Source: Cognatilysobacter segetis
Lineage (GTDB): Bacteria > Pseudomonadota > Gammaproteobacteria > Xanthomonadales > Xanthomonadaceae
Reading direction: 5' to 3'
Length of the DNA: 33,396 nucleotides
Assembly: GCF_004359965.1 (NCBI RefSeq)
Contig: NZ_SMRQ01000022.1
Location: 1-33,396 of the forward strand
Positions 24,059 to 33,311 of the stretch are shown in pieces (positions within the stretch are counted from its first letter, which is position 1; every line of letters begins with the position of its first letter). The translations under genes and the position numbers were made by a program. The notes beneath the pieces are model-generated. The model saw only the letters and a list, made by a program, of their open reading frames with translations. It made no database searches and was not told where the DNA came from.

Positions 24059-24835
24059 TCATTCGTCGAAGCGCAGGTGCTTGACCGACTTTCCGTGGCG
24101 ACGGATCAGGCGCAGCGCCTCGATGCCGACCTGGATGTGGTTGTCGACGAAATCGGCCGTGACCTTCGCGTCCGACGCCGCGGTCTTCACGCCTTCCGGC
24201 GTCATCGGTGCATCCGACACCAGCAGGAGCGCGCCGCAGGGAATGCGGTTGGCGAAGCCGGCGGCGAAGATCGTCGCGGTCTCCATGTCGATCGCCATGC
24301 AGCGCAGCTTGCGCAGGTATTCCTTGAACGCCTCGTCGTGTTCCCAGACGCGGCGGTTGGTGGTGTAGACGGTGCCGGTCCAGTAGTCGTGGCCGAGGTC
24401 GCGGATCATCGTCGACACCGCGCGCTGCAGGGCGAACGCGGGCAGCGCGGGTACCTCGGGCGGCATGTAGTCGTTCGACGTGCCTTCGCCGCGGATCGCG
24501 GCGATCGGCAGCACCAGGTCGCCCAGCACCGTCTTGCGCTTGAGGCCGCCGCACTTGCCGAGGAACAGCACGGCCTTCGGCGAGATCGCCGACAGCAGGT
24601 CCATGAGCGTGGCCGCGTTCGGGCTGCCCATGCCGAAGTTGATCATGGTGATGCCGTCCGCGGTGGCGCTCGGCATCGGCCGGTCCAGGCCGACGATCTG
24701 CGCGCCCATCAGGCGCGCGAAGGTCTGCAGGTAGCCACCGAAGTTGGTCAGCAGGATGTGCTGGCCGAAGTCCTCCAGGGCGACGCCCGTGTACCTCGGC
24801 AGCCAGTTCTCGACGATCTCGTTCTTCTCGCGCAT
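24059..24835 (-). CDS. amn: AMP nucleosidase, short form
   Basis: A 258-residue nucleoside-phosphorylase-fold enzyme expected to hydrolyse AMP to adenine and ribose 5-phosphate. NFGGYLQTFARLMGA, MINFGMGSPNAATLMDLL, VLFLGKCGGLK and MAIDMETATIFAAGF are the substrate-site segments; the MET of the last is the purine-nucleoside-phosphorylase-type motif. E. coli Amn has 484 residues with an extra N-terminal regulatory domain, which is absent here, so this is the short form. The start is the ATG at 24835; all longer frames run into the divergent amidohydrolase gene. It is followed by a clear terminator. Regulation by ATP/phosphate known for the long enzyme may not apply. Confidence 0.88.
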   Translation of the reverse strand: MREKNEIVENWLPRYTGVALEDFGQHILLTNFGGYLQTFARLMGAQIVGLDRPMPSATADGITMINFGMGSPNAATLMDLLSAISPKAVLFLGKCGGLKRKTVLGDLVLPIAAIRGEGTSNDYMPPEVPALPAFALQRAVSTMIRDLGHDYWTGTVYTTNRRVWEHDEAFKEYLRKLRCMAIDMETATIFAAGFANRIPCGALLLVSDAPMTPEGVKTAASDAKVTADFVDNHIQVGIEALRLIRRHGKSVKHLRFDE

Positions 24836-24946
24836 TCGCGTTCTTTTTCGTGGACTGTGCGGATTGTGGCACCGGGCATGACTTCGGTCATGGTGACGCC
24901 ACCGGTGGCGGCGGCTACGGTCACCGGCTGACTCCGGGAACCCCCC

Positions 24947-26374
24947 ATGCTCAAGACGTTCTCCGCCTTCCTCTGCACGGTGGCGCTGGCGGCGCCGCTC
25001 GCGGCCGGCGCCGCCGGCACCGCCCCGCGTTTCCTGCAGGATCCCTACCCCAGCACGTACGCGCGGCTTCCGTCCGCGCCCGTACTGATCCGCAACGCCA
25101 CCGTGCTCACCGGCACCGGCGAACGCCTGGACGGCGCCGACGTGCTGATGCGCGACGGCGCGATCGTGGGTGTCGGCCGCGGCCTCGAGGCGCCGGGCGA
25201 CGCGACCGTCGTCGACGGCACCGGCAAATGGGTGACGCCCGGCATCATCGACGTGCACTCGCACCTGGGCGTGTATTCCAGCCCCGCGGTGAACGCCGCC
25301 AGCGACGGCAACGAGGCCACCAGCCCGACCACGCCGAATGTCTGGGCCGAACACTCGATCTGGCCGCAGGACCCGGGCTTCCTCACCGCGATGGCCGGCG
25401 GCATCACCACGCTGCAGATCCTGCCCGGCTCGGCGAACCTGGTCGGCGGCCGCGGCGTCACGCTCAAGAACGTGCCGTCGACGACGTACCAGGGCATGAA
25501 ATTCCCGGGTGCGCCCTGGGGGCTGAAGATCGCCTGCGGCGAGAATCCCAAGCGCGTGTACGGCCAGAAGGGCGGCCCGTCGACGCGCATGGGCAACGTG
25601 GCCGGCTACCGCGCCGCGTTCATCGACGCCACCGAATACCTGAAGAAGAACCGCCCGCCGCAGCCGGCGAAGAAGGCGCACTGGTGGTCGGCCGATCCCA
25701 AGCCGGATTCGGAGAAGGACACCGGCGGCAAGCGCGACCTCAAGATGGACACGCTGGCCGGCGCGATCAACGGCGACATCCGCGTGCACATCCACTGCTA
25801 CCGCGCCGACGAGATGGCGACGATGCTCGACCTGGCGAAGGAATTCGGCTTCAAGGTCGCCGCGTTCCACCACGCGGTGGAGGCCTACAAGCTCGCCGAC
25901 CGCCTCGCCGCCGAAGGCGTCTGCGGCGCGATGTGGGCCGACTGGTGGGGCTTCAAGATGGAAGCCTTCGACGGCATCCAGGAAAACGTCGCGCTCGTCG
26001 ACCGCCCCGCGGGCAGCTGCGCGATCGTCCACTCCGATTCGGAGGAAGGCATCCAGCGCCTCAACCAGGAGGCGGCGAAGGTGATGGCGCACGCCAGGCT
26101 CGCGGGCATCGAGATCGCGCCCGAGCACGCCATCGAATGGGTCACGCGCAACGCCGCCAAGGCGCTGGGCATTCTGGACAAGACCGGCACGCTCGAGCCC
26201 GGCAAGATGGCCGACGTAGTGGTCTGGAACGGCACGCCGTTCAGCAGCTACGCGCAGGCCGAGCAGGTCTACGTCGACGGCGCGCGCGTCTACGACCGCA
26301 AGGATCCGTCGCGCCAGCCGGTCTCGGATTTCCTCCTCGGCCAGGGCGCGGCCCCGACGGGAGGCGTGCGATGA
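24947..26374 (+). CDS. Exported amidohydrolase, metal site intact
   Basis: A 475-residue periplasmic protein with a signal peptide (residues 1-22, AAPLAAGAAG). The small beta-sandwich at 45-95 (VLIRNATVLTGTGERLDGAD) and the TIM-barrel amidohydrolase domain follow. HSH at 104-106 in GIIDVHSHLGVYS, the possible carbamylated-lysine region GLKIACGENPK, and downstream histidines in IHCYRADEM and AFHHAVEAYK supply the metal ligands; VHSDSEEG holds the late aspartate. The substrate is unknown; relatives act on cyclic amides and dipeptides. Its stop codon overlaps the ATG of a second amidohydrolase (26371-26374), so the two are cotranslated and may act together. It is divergent from the AMP nucleosidase gene. 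Confidence 0.9.
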   Translation: MLKTFSAFLCTVALAAPLAAGAAGTAPRFLQDPYPSTYARLPSAPVLIRNATVLTGTGERLDGADVLMRDGAIVGVGRGLEAPGDATVVDGTGKWVTPGIIDVHSHLGVYSSPAVNAASDGNEATSPTTPNVWAEHSIWPQDPGFLTAMAGGITTLQILPGSANLVGGRGVTLKNVPSTTYQGMKFPGAPWGLKIACGENPKRVYGQKGGPSTRMGNVAGYRAAFIDATEYLKKNRPPQPAKKAHWWSADPKPDSEKDTGGKRDLKMDTLAGAINGDIRVHIHCYRADEMATMLDLAKEFGFKVAAFHHAVEAYKLADRLAAEGVCGAMWADWWGFKMEAFDGIQENVALVDRPAGSCAIVHSDSEEGIQRLNQEAAKVMAHARLAGIEIAPEHAIEWVTRNAAKALGILDKTGTLEPGKMADVVVWNGTPFSSYAQAEQVYVDGARVYDRKDPSRQPVSDFLLGQGAAPTGGVR

Positions 26375-27666
26375 GCCGCCGCCTCGCCACGCTCGCCGGC
26401 GCGCTGCTGCTCGCGCTCGGCACCACCGCCTCCGCGCAGGAACTCCTGATCCGCAACGCGACCGTGCACACCGCGACCGCGCGCGGCACGCTGCAGGGCG
26501 CGGACATCCTCGTGCGCGGCGGCCGCGTCGCGGCGGTCGGCACCGGGCTCGCCGCCCCCGCCGGCGTGCCCACCGTCGACGCGAACGGCGCGCCGGTGAC
26601 GCCGGCGCTGTTCGGCGGGCTCACGCACCTGGGCATCGAGGAAGTCTCGGGCGAGGAATCCACCGACGACGCGGCGCTCGGCCTCGGCCGCAAGACGCGC
26701 GAGATGGTCGTGCGGCCCGAATTCGACGTGACGCTCGCCTTCAATCCCGACGCGACCGCGGTACCGGTCACGCGCATCGAGGGCGTCGGCACGACGATGC
26801 TGCTTCCCGGGCTCGCCGAGGGCGGCTCCATCATCCTCGGCCAGGGCGGCGTGGTGCGCATGGACGGCTCGCCCGACCCGGTCGGCCCGCGCGTGCTGTT
26901 CGTCGCGCTGGGCAGCGAAGGCGCCGGGCAGACCGGGCAGTCCCGCGCCGCGCAGTGGATGCTGCTGGAGCAGTGGCTCGACGAGGCGCGCGGCCGCATC
27001 CCGCCGACGTCGAACGTGGCCAGCCTGACGCCGGCCGGCCGCGCGGTGCTCGCGAAGTTCGCGCGCGGCGACGGGCTGGTGATGTTCGAGGTCGACCGCG
27101 CCGCGGACATCCGCCAGCTGCTGAAGTTCGCGCAGCGCCAGCACCTGCGGATCGGCATCGTCGGCGGCGCGGAAGCGTGGCGCCTGGCATCGGCGTTGGC
27201 GGCGGCGAAGGTGCCGGTGTTCGTCGATCCGCTGGCGAACCTGCCGGCCGGCTTCGACGAGATCGGCGCGCGCATGGACAACGCGGCGATCCTGCGCGCG
27301 GCCGGCGTCACCGTCGGCATCGTGCAGGGCGGCGAGAACCCGACGCACAACGCGCGCAACACGCGCCAGCTCGCCGGCAACGCGGTGGCCAACGGCCTGC
27401 CGTGGGACGACGGCCTGGCCGCGCTGACCCGCGTGCCGGCCGAGGTGTTCGGCCTGCGCGACAGCGGCACGATCGCGGTCGGCCAGCGCGCCGACCTCGT
27501 GCTGTGGACGGGCGACCCGCTGGACGTCGCGAACGTCGCGAAGCAGGTCTGGTTCGACGGCCGCGCGATCCCGATGCGCAGCCGCCAGACCGACCTGCGC
27601 GACCGGTACCTCACGCCGACCGGCCCGCTGCCGCGCGCCTACGCCGTGCCCGACCGCGCGCGCTGA
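26371..27666 (+). CDS. Exported amidohydrolase-like protein lacking the HxH metal motif
   Basis: A 431-residue secreted protein with a signal peptide (1-22, TTASAQE). The same beta-sandwich opening (LLIRNATVHTATARGTLQGA) and barrel core as the upstream protein are present, and the C-terminal GTIAVGQRADLVLWTGDPLD is typical of the superfamily. However, where the HxH should be (PALFGGLTHLGIEE), the first histidine is leucine (L84, H86). The segment matching IHCYRADEM of the upstream protein reads IVGGAEAWRLA, without histidine. It is therefore probably not a metal hydrolase itself, or it uses a different site. The ATGA overlap with the intact homologue suggests a paired complex with a structural or regulatory partner. 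The start ATG at 26371 is clear. Confidence 0.87.
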   Translation: MSRRLATLAGALLLALGTTASAQELLIRNATVHTATARGTLQGADILVRGGRVAAVGTGLAAPAGVPTVDANGAPVTPALFGGLTHLGIEEVSGEESTDDAALGLGRKTREMVVRPEFDVTLAFNPDATAVPVTRIEGVGTTMLLPGLAEGGSIILGQGGVVRMDGSPDPVGPRVLFVALGSEGAGQTGQSRAAQWMLLEQWLDEARGRIPPTSNVASLTPAGRAVLAKFARGDGLVMFEVDRAADIRQLLKFAQRQHLRIGIVGGAEAWRLASALAAAKVPVFVDPLANLPAGFDEIGARMDNAAILRAAGVTVGIVQGGENPTHNARNTRQLAGNAVANGLPWDDGLAALTRVPAEVFGLRDSGTIAVGQRADLVLWTGDPLDVANVAKQVWFDGRAIPMRSRQTDLRDRYLTPTGPLPRAYAVPDRAR

Positions 27667-27683
27667 GTCCCACCGCGACACGC

Positions 27684-27713
27684 CGAGGCCGTCCGGTCCG
27701 CCGGGCGGCCTCG
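27684..27713. terminator. Hairpin after the amidohydrolase operon
   Basis: CGAGGCC/GGCCTCG (27684-27690/27707-27713) with additional inner pairing, 17 bases after the stop codon. The U-tail is weak (TGCGTTCC), so it is a possible terminator only. Confidence 0.45.
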
Positions 27714-27822
27714 TGCGTTCCGGCGCCGACGCACGGCGCGCACCGGACCGTGCGGCCGGTCACGAAAGCCGTATCCTCGACCCCGCCGGCAGGGGATGCC
27801 GGTGCACCCGGAAAACACCGTC

Positions 27823-28221
27823 ATGACATTCGCCGCACTCAATCCCTGGGCCGTGCTGGTCGCCGCCGCGTCCGCGTTCGCACTCGGCGGCCTCTGGTAC
27901 GGACCGCTGTTCCTCAAACCCTGGGCGCGCGCCACCGGCGTCGATACGTCCGCACCCGCCCCGCATCGTGGCCGTACCTTCGCCGTGGCCTTCGTGCTCA
28001 GCCTCGTCGCCGCCGTCGCGATGGCGGTCGCGCTGCCGGCAGGCGTGGACGCGCCGCACGGCGCGGGCCTCGGCGCGCTGATCGGCCTGCTGTTCGTGGC
28101 CACCAGCTTCGGCATCAACTACGCGTTCTCGTCGCGGCCGCTGCTGCTCTGGCTGATCGACGCGGGCTACCACGTCGTCCAGTTCACGCTCTATGGCGCG
28201 ATCCTCGGCGCCTGGCATTGA
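27823..28221 (+). CDS. DUF1761 inner-membrane protein
   Basis: A 132-residue integral membrane protein of the DUF1761 family, function unknown. It has four predicted helices, around residues 7-25, 47-68, 76-95 and 103-125. FALGGLWYGPLFLKPWARAT is the characteristic first loop, and YHVVQFTLYGAILGAW is the last helix. The ATG at 27823 follows GGAAAACACCGTC; an in-frame ATG at 27796 has its purine tract directly against it and adds nine residues without family similarity. It is a single gene followed by a 137-base spacer before the DegV gene, which may be separately transcribed. Confidence 0.85.
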   Translation: MTFAALNPWAVLVAAASAFALGGLWYGPLFLKPWARATGVDTSAPAPHRGRTFAVAFVLSLVAAVAMAVALPAGVDAPHGAGLGALIGLLFVATSFGINYAFSSRPLLLWLIDAGYHVVQFTLYGAILGAWH

Positions 28222-28358
28222 TCGCGACGGCGCGCCGATCCTGAACAGCGACCCGCCTCCGCCGTCGACCGCGGCGCGTACCGGTCAAGGAAATCCGCGG
28301 CCAGGTCGATAATCCTGTCCGTAAAACACGAACTTACAGGCCACAGGGGGCCCCATCC

Positions 28359-29303
28359 ATGCGCATCGGTCTCGTCGTCGACTCGGCCTGCGACCTGCCG
28401 CTCGAGTACATCCAGCAGCACGAGCTCACGCTGCTGCCCATCACCGTGCGCATCGGCGACGCGGTACTGGCCGACCAGCGCAACGAGGAAGCCACGCTCC
28501 AGTTCCTCGAGAACAAGTCGCAGGAGCTGATGGCGCAGGCGGAGACGCAGCCCTTCACCGTGCAGCAGGTGCAGGACCTGTTCCTGCGCAAGCTGGTGAT
28601 CGACTACGACTACGTGTTCTGCATGACGATCACCAAGTCGCGCAGCCCGATCTTCGACAACACGCAGCAGGCCAGCTTCGCGATCCTCAACGACTACAAG
28701 GGCCCGCGCACGGCGGCCGGCATCAATACGCCGTTCGCGCTGCGCGTGATCGACACCCAGAGCGTGTTCGCGGGCCAGGCGATCTCGGCGGTCGAGGCCG
28801 TGCGCCTGCGCGATGCGCAGGAGGGCGCGCCGAAGATGCGCGCGCGCATCGAGCAGGTCGCGCTGAACACGCAGTCGTACATGGTGCCGCGCGACCTCAA
28901 CTACCTGCGTGCGCGCACGCGCCATCGCGGCGACCGCAGCGTCAGCCTGCTGTCGGCCACGCTCGGCAGCGCGCTCGACATCAAGCCGGTGCTGCACTGC
29001 AACCGCGGCGAGACCGGCCCGGTCGCCAAGGTGAAGGGCTTCGACAACGCGGCCGAGAAGCTCTTCACGTTCGCCGCGCGCCGCGTGCGCGACGGCAAGC
29101 TGCTCACGCCGACGCTCGCGCTCAGCTACGGCGGCCCGCTCGAGGACATGCGCCGCCTGCCCGGCTATGCCGAGCTGGTCGAAACGTGCCGGACGCACCG
29201 CATCGAGATGTTCGAGAGCCTTATGAGCCTCACCGGCATGGTCAACGTCGGCAAGGGCTCGCTCACGCTGGGCTTCGCCTCGGACGCGGCGGCCTGGGAG
29301 TAA
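28359..29303 (+). CDS. DegV family protein (fatty-acid-binding type)
   Basis: A 314-residue protein of the DegV family, whose members bind a fatty acid in a cleft between two domains; FakB proteins of this family present fatty acids to the kinase FakA. The N-terminal domain opens MRIGLVVDSACDLPLEYI (the lipid carboxylate-binding region). A conserved threonine/serine segment MTITKSRSPIFDN follows at about 88-100, and GMVNVGKGSLTLGF near the C-terminus is the second-domain motif. No FakA-like kinase is encoded nearby, so whether it acts in fatty-acid phosphorylation here is uncertain. CACAGGGGG before the ATG at 28359 is a good ribosome-binding site. The length is slightly above the usual 280 residues. 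Confidence 0.92.
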   Translation: MRIGLVVDSACDLPLEYIQQHELTLLPITVRIGDAVLADQRNEEATLQFLENKSQELMAQAETQPFTVQQVQDLFLRKLVIDYDYVFCMTITKSRSPIFDNTQQASFAILNDYKGPRTAAGINTPFALRVIDTQSVFAGQAISAVEAVRLRDAQEGAPKMRARIEQVALNTQSYMVPRDLNYLRARTRHRGDRSVSLLSATLGSALDIKPVLHCNRGETGPVAKVKGFDNAAEKLFTFAARRVRDGKLLTPTLALSYGGPLEDMRRLPGYAELVETCRTHRIEMFESLMSLTGMVNVGKGSLTLGFASDAAAWE

Positions 29304-29396
29304 GGGCGACCGGCGTCACGCCGGCCTGACTTCCGGCCCGGTCCGCGCACCGGCCGCAGCGGTTACCGTCGACGGGTTTCCCTTCCCGTCGACGCC

Positions 29397-32300
29397 ATGA
29401 CCCTTTCCCGATCGTTGCTCTACGTCGCGCTCGCCGGCGCGCTCTCGCTCGCCACGCCCGCCCTCGCGCAGGACGCGCAGAAGGGCGACACCCCGCCTCC
29501 GCCGGACACCCAGCTCGAGCAGGACGCGCTCGATCCGGCCGGCGTGCCCAAGGCGAAGGATCCCGGCCAGGCGCAGCGCGGTCTGTCCAAGCCCGGCGCC
29601 GACGCGGCGAAGTGGGACGTCAACGCCGCGCACGGGCCGACCAAGACCGTGCGCTTCACCACCGACGAAGGCACGTGGCTGGACGTCGACGTCTCGCCGA
29701 ACGGGCGCCAGCTCGTGTTCTCGATGATGGGCGACGTCTACCTGCTGCCGATCGGCGGCGGCAAGGCCACGCGCATCACCTCCGGCCCGGCCTGGGACGT
29801 GCAGCCGCGCTTCTCGCCGGACGGTGCGCAGATCGCGTTCACCTCCGACCGCGGCGGCGGCAACAACCTCTGGCGCATGCGCGTCGACGGCAGCGACCCG
29901 GTGCAGGTGACGAAGGAAGACTTCCGCCTGCTCAACAACCCGGTGTGGACGCCCGACGGGCAGTTCCTGATCGGCCGCAAGCACTTCACCGGCGAGCGCT
30001 CGCTCGGCGCGGGCGAGCTGTGGATGTACCACGTCGCCGGCGGCGGCTCGGGCATCCAGCTGACCAAGCAGAAGAACGACCAGCAGGATCTCGGCGAGCC
30101 CGCGGTTTCGCCCGACGGGCGCTACGTCTACTTCAGCGAGGACGTCAGCCGCGGCCCGACGTTCCAGTACAACAAGGACCCGCACGGCGTCATCTACGCG
30201 ATCAGGCGCCTCGACCGGAAGACCGGGAAGATCGACACGCTGATCGACACCGCCGGCGGCGCGATGCGCCCGCAGCCGTCGCCGGACGGAAAGTCGCTCG
30301 CGTTCGTCAAGCGCGTGCGCGACAAGTCCGTACTGCACGTGCTGGACCTCAGGAGCGGCGAAGTGCGCCCGGTCTGGGACGGGCTCTCGCATGATCAGCA
30401 GGAAGCGTGGGCGATCTTCGGCCCGTACACCGACTTCGACTGGACGCCCGATTCCAGGCACGTCGTGATCTGGGCCCAGGGCAAGCTCTGGCGCGTCGAC
30501 ATGGCGGGCGGCACCACGACGAACATCCCGTTCACCGCCGACGTCGAGCAGACCGTCGCCGAACCGCTGCGCTTCACGCACGAGATCGAGAGCGGCTCGT
30601 TCACGCCGAAGATGATCCGTGACGTGGCGACCAGTGCGGACGGCAGGACGCTGGTCTTCCACGCCGTCGGCCAGCTGTGGCGCAAGTCGCTGCCCAACGG
30701 CACGCCCGAGCGCCTCACGGGCAACAGCGGCGTGTACGAATACCAGCCCAGCTTCAGCGCGAACGGTAGCCGGCTGCTCTACACCACGTGGTCGGACGAG
30801 GGCCTGGGCGCCATCTGGCTGCGCGATGCGGGCGGCACCGGCGCAGGCCGCAAGCTCACCGCGGAGAAGGGCTACTACTACGCGCCGCGCTTCTCGCCGG
30901 ATGGCCGCCGCATCGTCTACGCCAAGGGCGGTGGCAGCGGGATGACCGGCTCGACCTGGACCAACGACACCGGCATCTACGTCATGAACGCCGACGGCAG
31001 CGGCGCCAGACGCATTGCCGACGAGGGCGACGCCCCGCAGTTCAGCGCCGACGGCAGCCGCGTGTACTACTTCACCGGCGGCGGGCTGAAGAAGAAGCTG
31101 ATGTCGGTGGGCCTCAACAGCGAGGAGCCCCGCGAGGTGTTCACGCTGAAGTACCCCGACACGGTGACGATCAGCCCCGACGGCAAGTGGGTCGCGTTCA
31201 CCGAACTGTTCAATGCCTACGTGGCGCCGCGGGTGGAAACCGGCCAGGCGCTCGAGCTGTCGAAGGACAGCAAGGCGGTGCCGGTGACGCAGGTCAGTGC
31301 CGACGTCGGCAGCTACCTGCTCTGGGCCGCCGATTCGAAGTCGCTGCACTGGACGGTGGGCGACCGCTACTTCTCGCGCGACCTGCGCGACTCGTTCACG
31401 TTCGTGCCCGGCGCGGCGAAGGAACTGCCCACGCCGAGCAACGACGGCGGCATCGCGGTCGGGCTGACCCAGCCGGTGTACGCGCCCGACGGCACCGTCG
31501 CGTTCACGCATGCGCGGATCGTGACCATGCGCGACGCCAACCGTGCGCAGGAGGTCATCGAGGACGGCACGATCGTGGTGCGCGGCGACGACATCGCGGC
31601 CATCGGCCCGGCCTCGCAGGTGGCGGTGCCCGCCGGTGCGCGCGTGATCGACGCCGGCGGCAAGACGATCGTCCCGGGCTATGTCGACGTGCATGCGCAC
31701 GCCGCGAACTTCGGCTCCGGCGTGGTGCCGCAGCAGAACTGGGCGTACTACACCAACCTCGCGTTCGGCATCACCACCGCGCACGATCCGTCGGCGAGCA
31801 GCGAGTACGTGTTCTCGCAGAGCGAGCTGCTCAAGGCCGGCCGCATGGTCGGCCCGCGCATGTTCTCGACCGGCACGATCCTCTACGGCGCGGACGGCGA
31901 CTTCAAGGCGGTCGTGAACTCGCTCGACGATGCGCGCAGCCACCTGCGCCGCATGAAGGCGATCGGCGCGTTCAGCGTGAAGAGCTACAACCAGCCGCGT
32001 CGCGACCAGCACCAGCAGATCAACCAGGCCGCGCGCGAGCTCGGCATGCTGGTGGTCGAGGAAGGCGGCTCGACGTTCAACCACAACATGCCGATGGTGC
32101 TCGACGGCGTCACCGGCATCGAGCACAACATCCCGGTCGCGCCGCTCTACAAGGACGTGCTCGGCGTGTGGTCGCAGACCGACGTGCGCAACACGCCGAC
32201 GCTGGTAGTGAGCTACGGCGGGCTGTCCGGCGAGTACTGGTGGTACGCGAAGGACAACGTCTGGGAGGACCGGAAGCTCGCCCGCTTCTTCCCGCGCGAG

Positions 32301-32804
32301 ACGCTCGACGCGCGCAGCATCCGTCGCGAGGTCGCTCCGGACTGGGACTACTGGCATGTCGACATCGCGAAGTCGGCGAAGAAGATGCGCGACGCCGGCA
32401 TCGGCATCCAGGTCGGTGGCCATGGCCAGCTGCAGGGCCTGTCGCCGAACTGGGAGATCTGGATGCTCACGCAGGGCGGCTTCAGCAATTTCGAGGCGCT
32501 GCGCGCCGCCACCATCGACGGTGCGGACTACCTCGGCATGTCCAAGCAGATCGGCTCCCTGGAAGCCGGCAAGAAGGCCGACCTCGTGGTGCTCAACAGC
32601 AACCCGCTGGAGAACATCCGCAGCACCATCGACACGCGCTACGTCATGGTCAACGGGCGCCTGTTCGACGTGGACGCGGACATGAAGGAAATCGGCGGCC
32701 GCAATGCACCCGCGCCGGTGTTCTTCTGGCAGCGCGGCACCGACGGCAAGACGTTCGGCCAGACCTTTACCGAGGCGCATGCCGAGGCGACCGGCGACGA
32801 TTGA
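29397..32804 (+). CDS. Exported TolB-like beta-propeller/amidohydrolase fusion
   Basis: A 1135-residue secreted or periplasmic protein. A signal peptide (1-25, ATPALAQ) is followed by a proline/charge-rich linker (26-75). A long beta-propeller of PD40/TolB-type repeats (about 80-690) has recurring phrases VSPNGRQLVF, FSPDGAQIAF, PSPDGKSLAF and ISPDGKWVAF. A C-terminal amidohydrolase domain (about 695-1110) has HAH at 766-768 in GYVDVHAHAANF, a lysine in SVKSYNQPRR, and histidines in STFNHNM, GIEHNIPV and GGHGQLQG, so the metal site looks complete. This architecture is known in Bacteroidetes and Xanthomonadales proteins annotated only as amidohydrolases or imidazolonepropionase-like; the substrate is probably peptide-derived but unproven. 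It is a single gene ending at a strong hairpin. Confidence 0.93.
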   Translation: MTLSRSLLYVALAGALSLATPALAQDAQKGDTPPPPDTQLEQDALDPAGVPKAKDPGQAQRGLSKPGADAAKWDVNAAHGPTKTVRFTTDEGTWLDVDVSPNGRQLVFSMMGDVYLLPIGGGKATRITSGPAWDVQPRFSPDGAQIAFTSDRGGGNNLWRMRVDGSDPVQVTKEDFRLLNNPVWTPDGQFLIGRKHFTGERSLGAGELWMYHVAGGGSGIQLTKQKNDQQDLGEPAVSPDGRYVYFSEDVSRGPTFQYNKDPHGVIYAIRRLDRKTGKIDTLIDTAGGAMRPQPSPDGKSLAFVKRVRDKSVLHVLDLRSGEVRPVWDGLSHDQQEAWAIFGPYTDFDWTPDSRHVVIWAQGKLWRVDMAGGTTTNIPFTADVEQTVAEPLRFTHEIESGSFTPKMIRDVATSADGRTLVFHAVGQLWRKSLPNGTPERLTGNSGVYEYQPSFSANGSRLLYTTWSDEGLGAIWLRDAGGTGAGRKLTAEKGYYYAPRFSPDGRRIVYAKGGGSGMTGSTWTNDTGIYVMNADGSGARRIADEGDAPQFSADGSRVYYFTGGGLKKKLMSVGLNSEEPREVFTLKYPDTVTISPDGKWVAFTELFNAYVAPRVETGQALELSKDSKAVPVTQVSADVGSYLLWAADSKSLHWTVGDRYFSRDLRDSFTFVPGAAKELPTPSNDGGIAVGLTQPVYAPDGTVAFTHARIVTMRDANRAQEVIEDGTIVVRGDDIAAIGPASQVAVPAGARVIDAGGKTIVPGYVDVHAHAANFGSGVVPQQNWAYYTNLAFGITTAHDPSASSEYVFSQSELLKAGRMVGPRMFSTGTILYGADGDFKAVVNSLDDARSHLRRMKAIGAFSVKSYNQPRRDQHQQINQAARELGMLVVEEGGSTFNHNMPMVLDGVTGIEHNIPVAPLYKDVLGVWSQTDVRNTPTLVVSYGGLSGEYWWYAKDNVWEDRKLARFFPRETLDARSIRREVAPDWDYWHVDIAKSAKKMRDAGIGIQVGGHGQLQGLSPNWEIWMLTQGGFSNFEALRAATIDGADYLGMSKQIGSLEAGKKADLVVLNSNPLENIRSTIDTRYVMVNGRLFDVDADMKEIGGRNAPAPVFFWQRGTDGKTFGQTFTEAHAEATGDD

Positions 32805-32823
32805 CCCCGCGCGGCGTCGGCCA

Positions 32824-32852
32824 CGAACGGCCCGCCCCGCGCGGGCCGTTCG
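32824..32852 (+). terminator. Hairpin terminator after the propeller-amidohydrolase gene
   Basis: Stem CGAACGGCCCGC/GCGGGCCGTTCG (32824-32835/32841-32852), 12 bp with a five-base loop, 20 bases after the stop codon. The downstream U-tract is short (CGTTCC). Confidence 0.65.
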
Positions 32853-32926
32853 CGTTCCGGGGCCGGCTTTCACGGCCGCCTCGTGGCATGCTGAATAGAC
32901 TGAACGCGACACCTGGAGGAGCTTCC

Positions 32927-33271
32927 ATGCCGACGCGCTATTACATCCGCCTTCCCGACGGCGCCGCTGCCCGCGGCAACGACCCCGCGCTGTCGTTTTC
33001 GGCGCACGGAGCGGAGGGTTTCGCCGAACAGCTCCAGTCGGCGATGCGTACCACCGAGATCTTCGACCGCTGGCGCGGCGCGCAGGACGATCCCGACAAC
33101 GTCGATCCCTCGCTCGGTGCGAGCGATCCCGCCGCTGTCGCGACCGGTGAGCAGCACGACCTCTCCATCGACATCGTGCTGACCACGACGCTGCCCGGCG
33201 AGATCGTGCGCCACCGCCTGCGCCTGCTCGCGGGCAGCGCCTGGCAGCTGCGCGACGTCACCGCGGCCTGA
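32927..33271 (+). CDS. Hypothetical small protein
   Basis: A 114-residue soluble protein that I do not recognise. It opens MPTRYYIRLPDGAAARGNDP, has an alpha-helical middle (AEGFAEQLQSAMRTTEIFDR), an acidic flexible stretch rich in Asp/Pro/Ala, and a final beta-hairpin-like segment (DIVLTTTLPGEIVRHRLRLL). It has no signal peptide or cysteine. The start ATG at 32927 is well supported by TGGAGGAG seven bases upstream. It is followed after 40 bases, with a hairpin, by the PP-loop gene, so a shared operon is possible. Composition is host-like. Confidence 0.8.
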   Translation: MPTRYYIRLPDGAAARGNDPALSFSAHGAEGFAEQLQSAMRTTEIFDRWRGAQDDPDNVDPSLGASDPAAVATGEQHDLSIDIVLTTTLPGEIVRHRLRLLAGSAWQLRDVTAA

Positions 33272-33292
33272 GCCTGCGCGTCCCGCGCAGGC
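33272..33292 (+). terminator. Small perfect hairpin after the 114-residue gene
   Basis: GCCTGCGCG-TCC-CGCGCAGGC, a 9-bp stem with a three-base loop beginning directly after the stop codon. No clear U-run follows (GCGCCTTCGCG), so it may be an attenuator or a weak terminator. Confidence 0.45.
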
Positions 33293-33311
33293 GCGCCTTC
33301 GCGTTCCGACG

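Noticed and set aside
29316-32912. 1198-codon open frame on the minus strand opposite the propeller-amidohydrolase gene
   Set aside because: The plus strand has a signal peptide, PD40 repeats and a metal motif; the minus-strand translation shows no recognisable motif.
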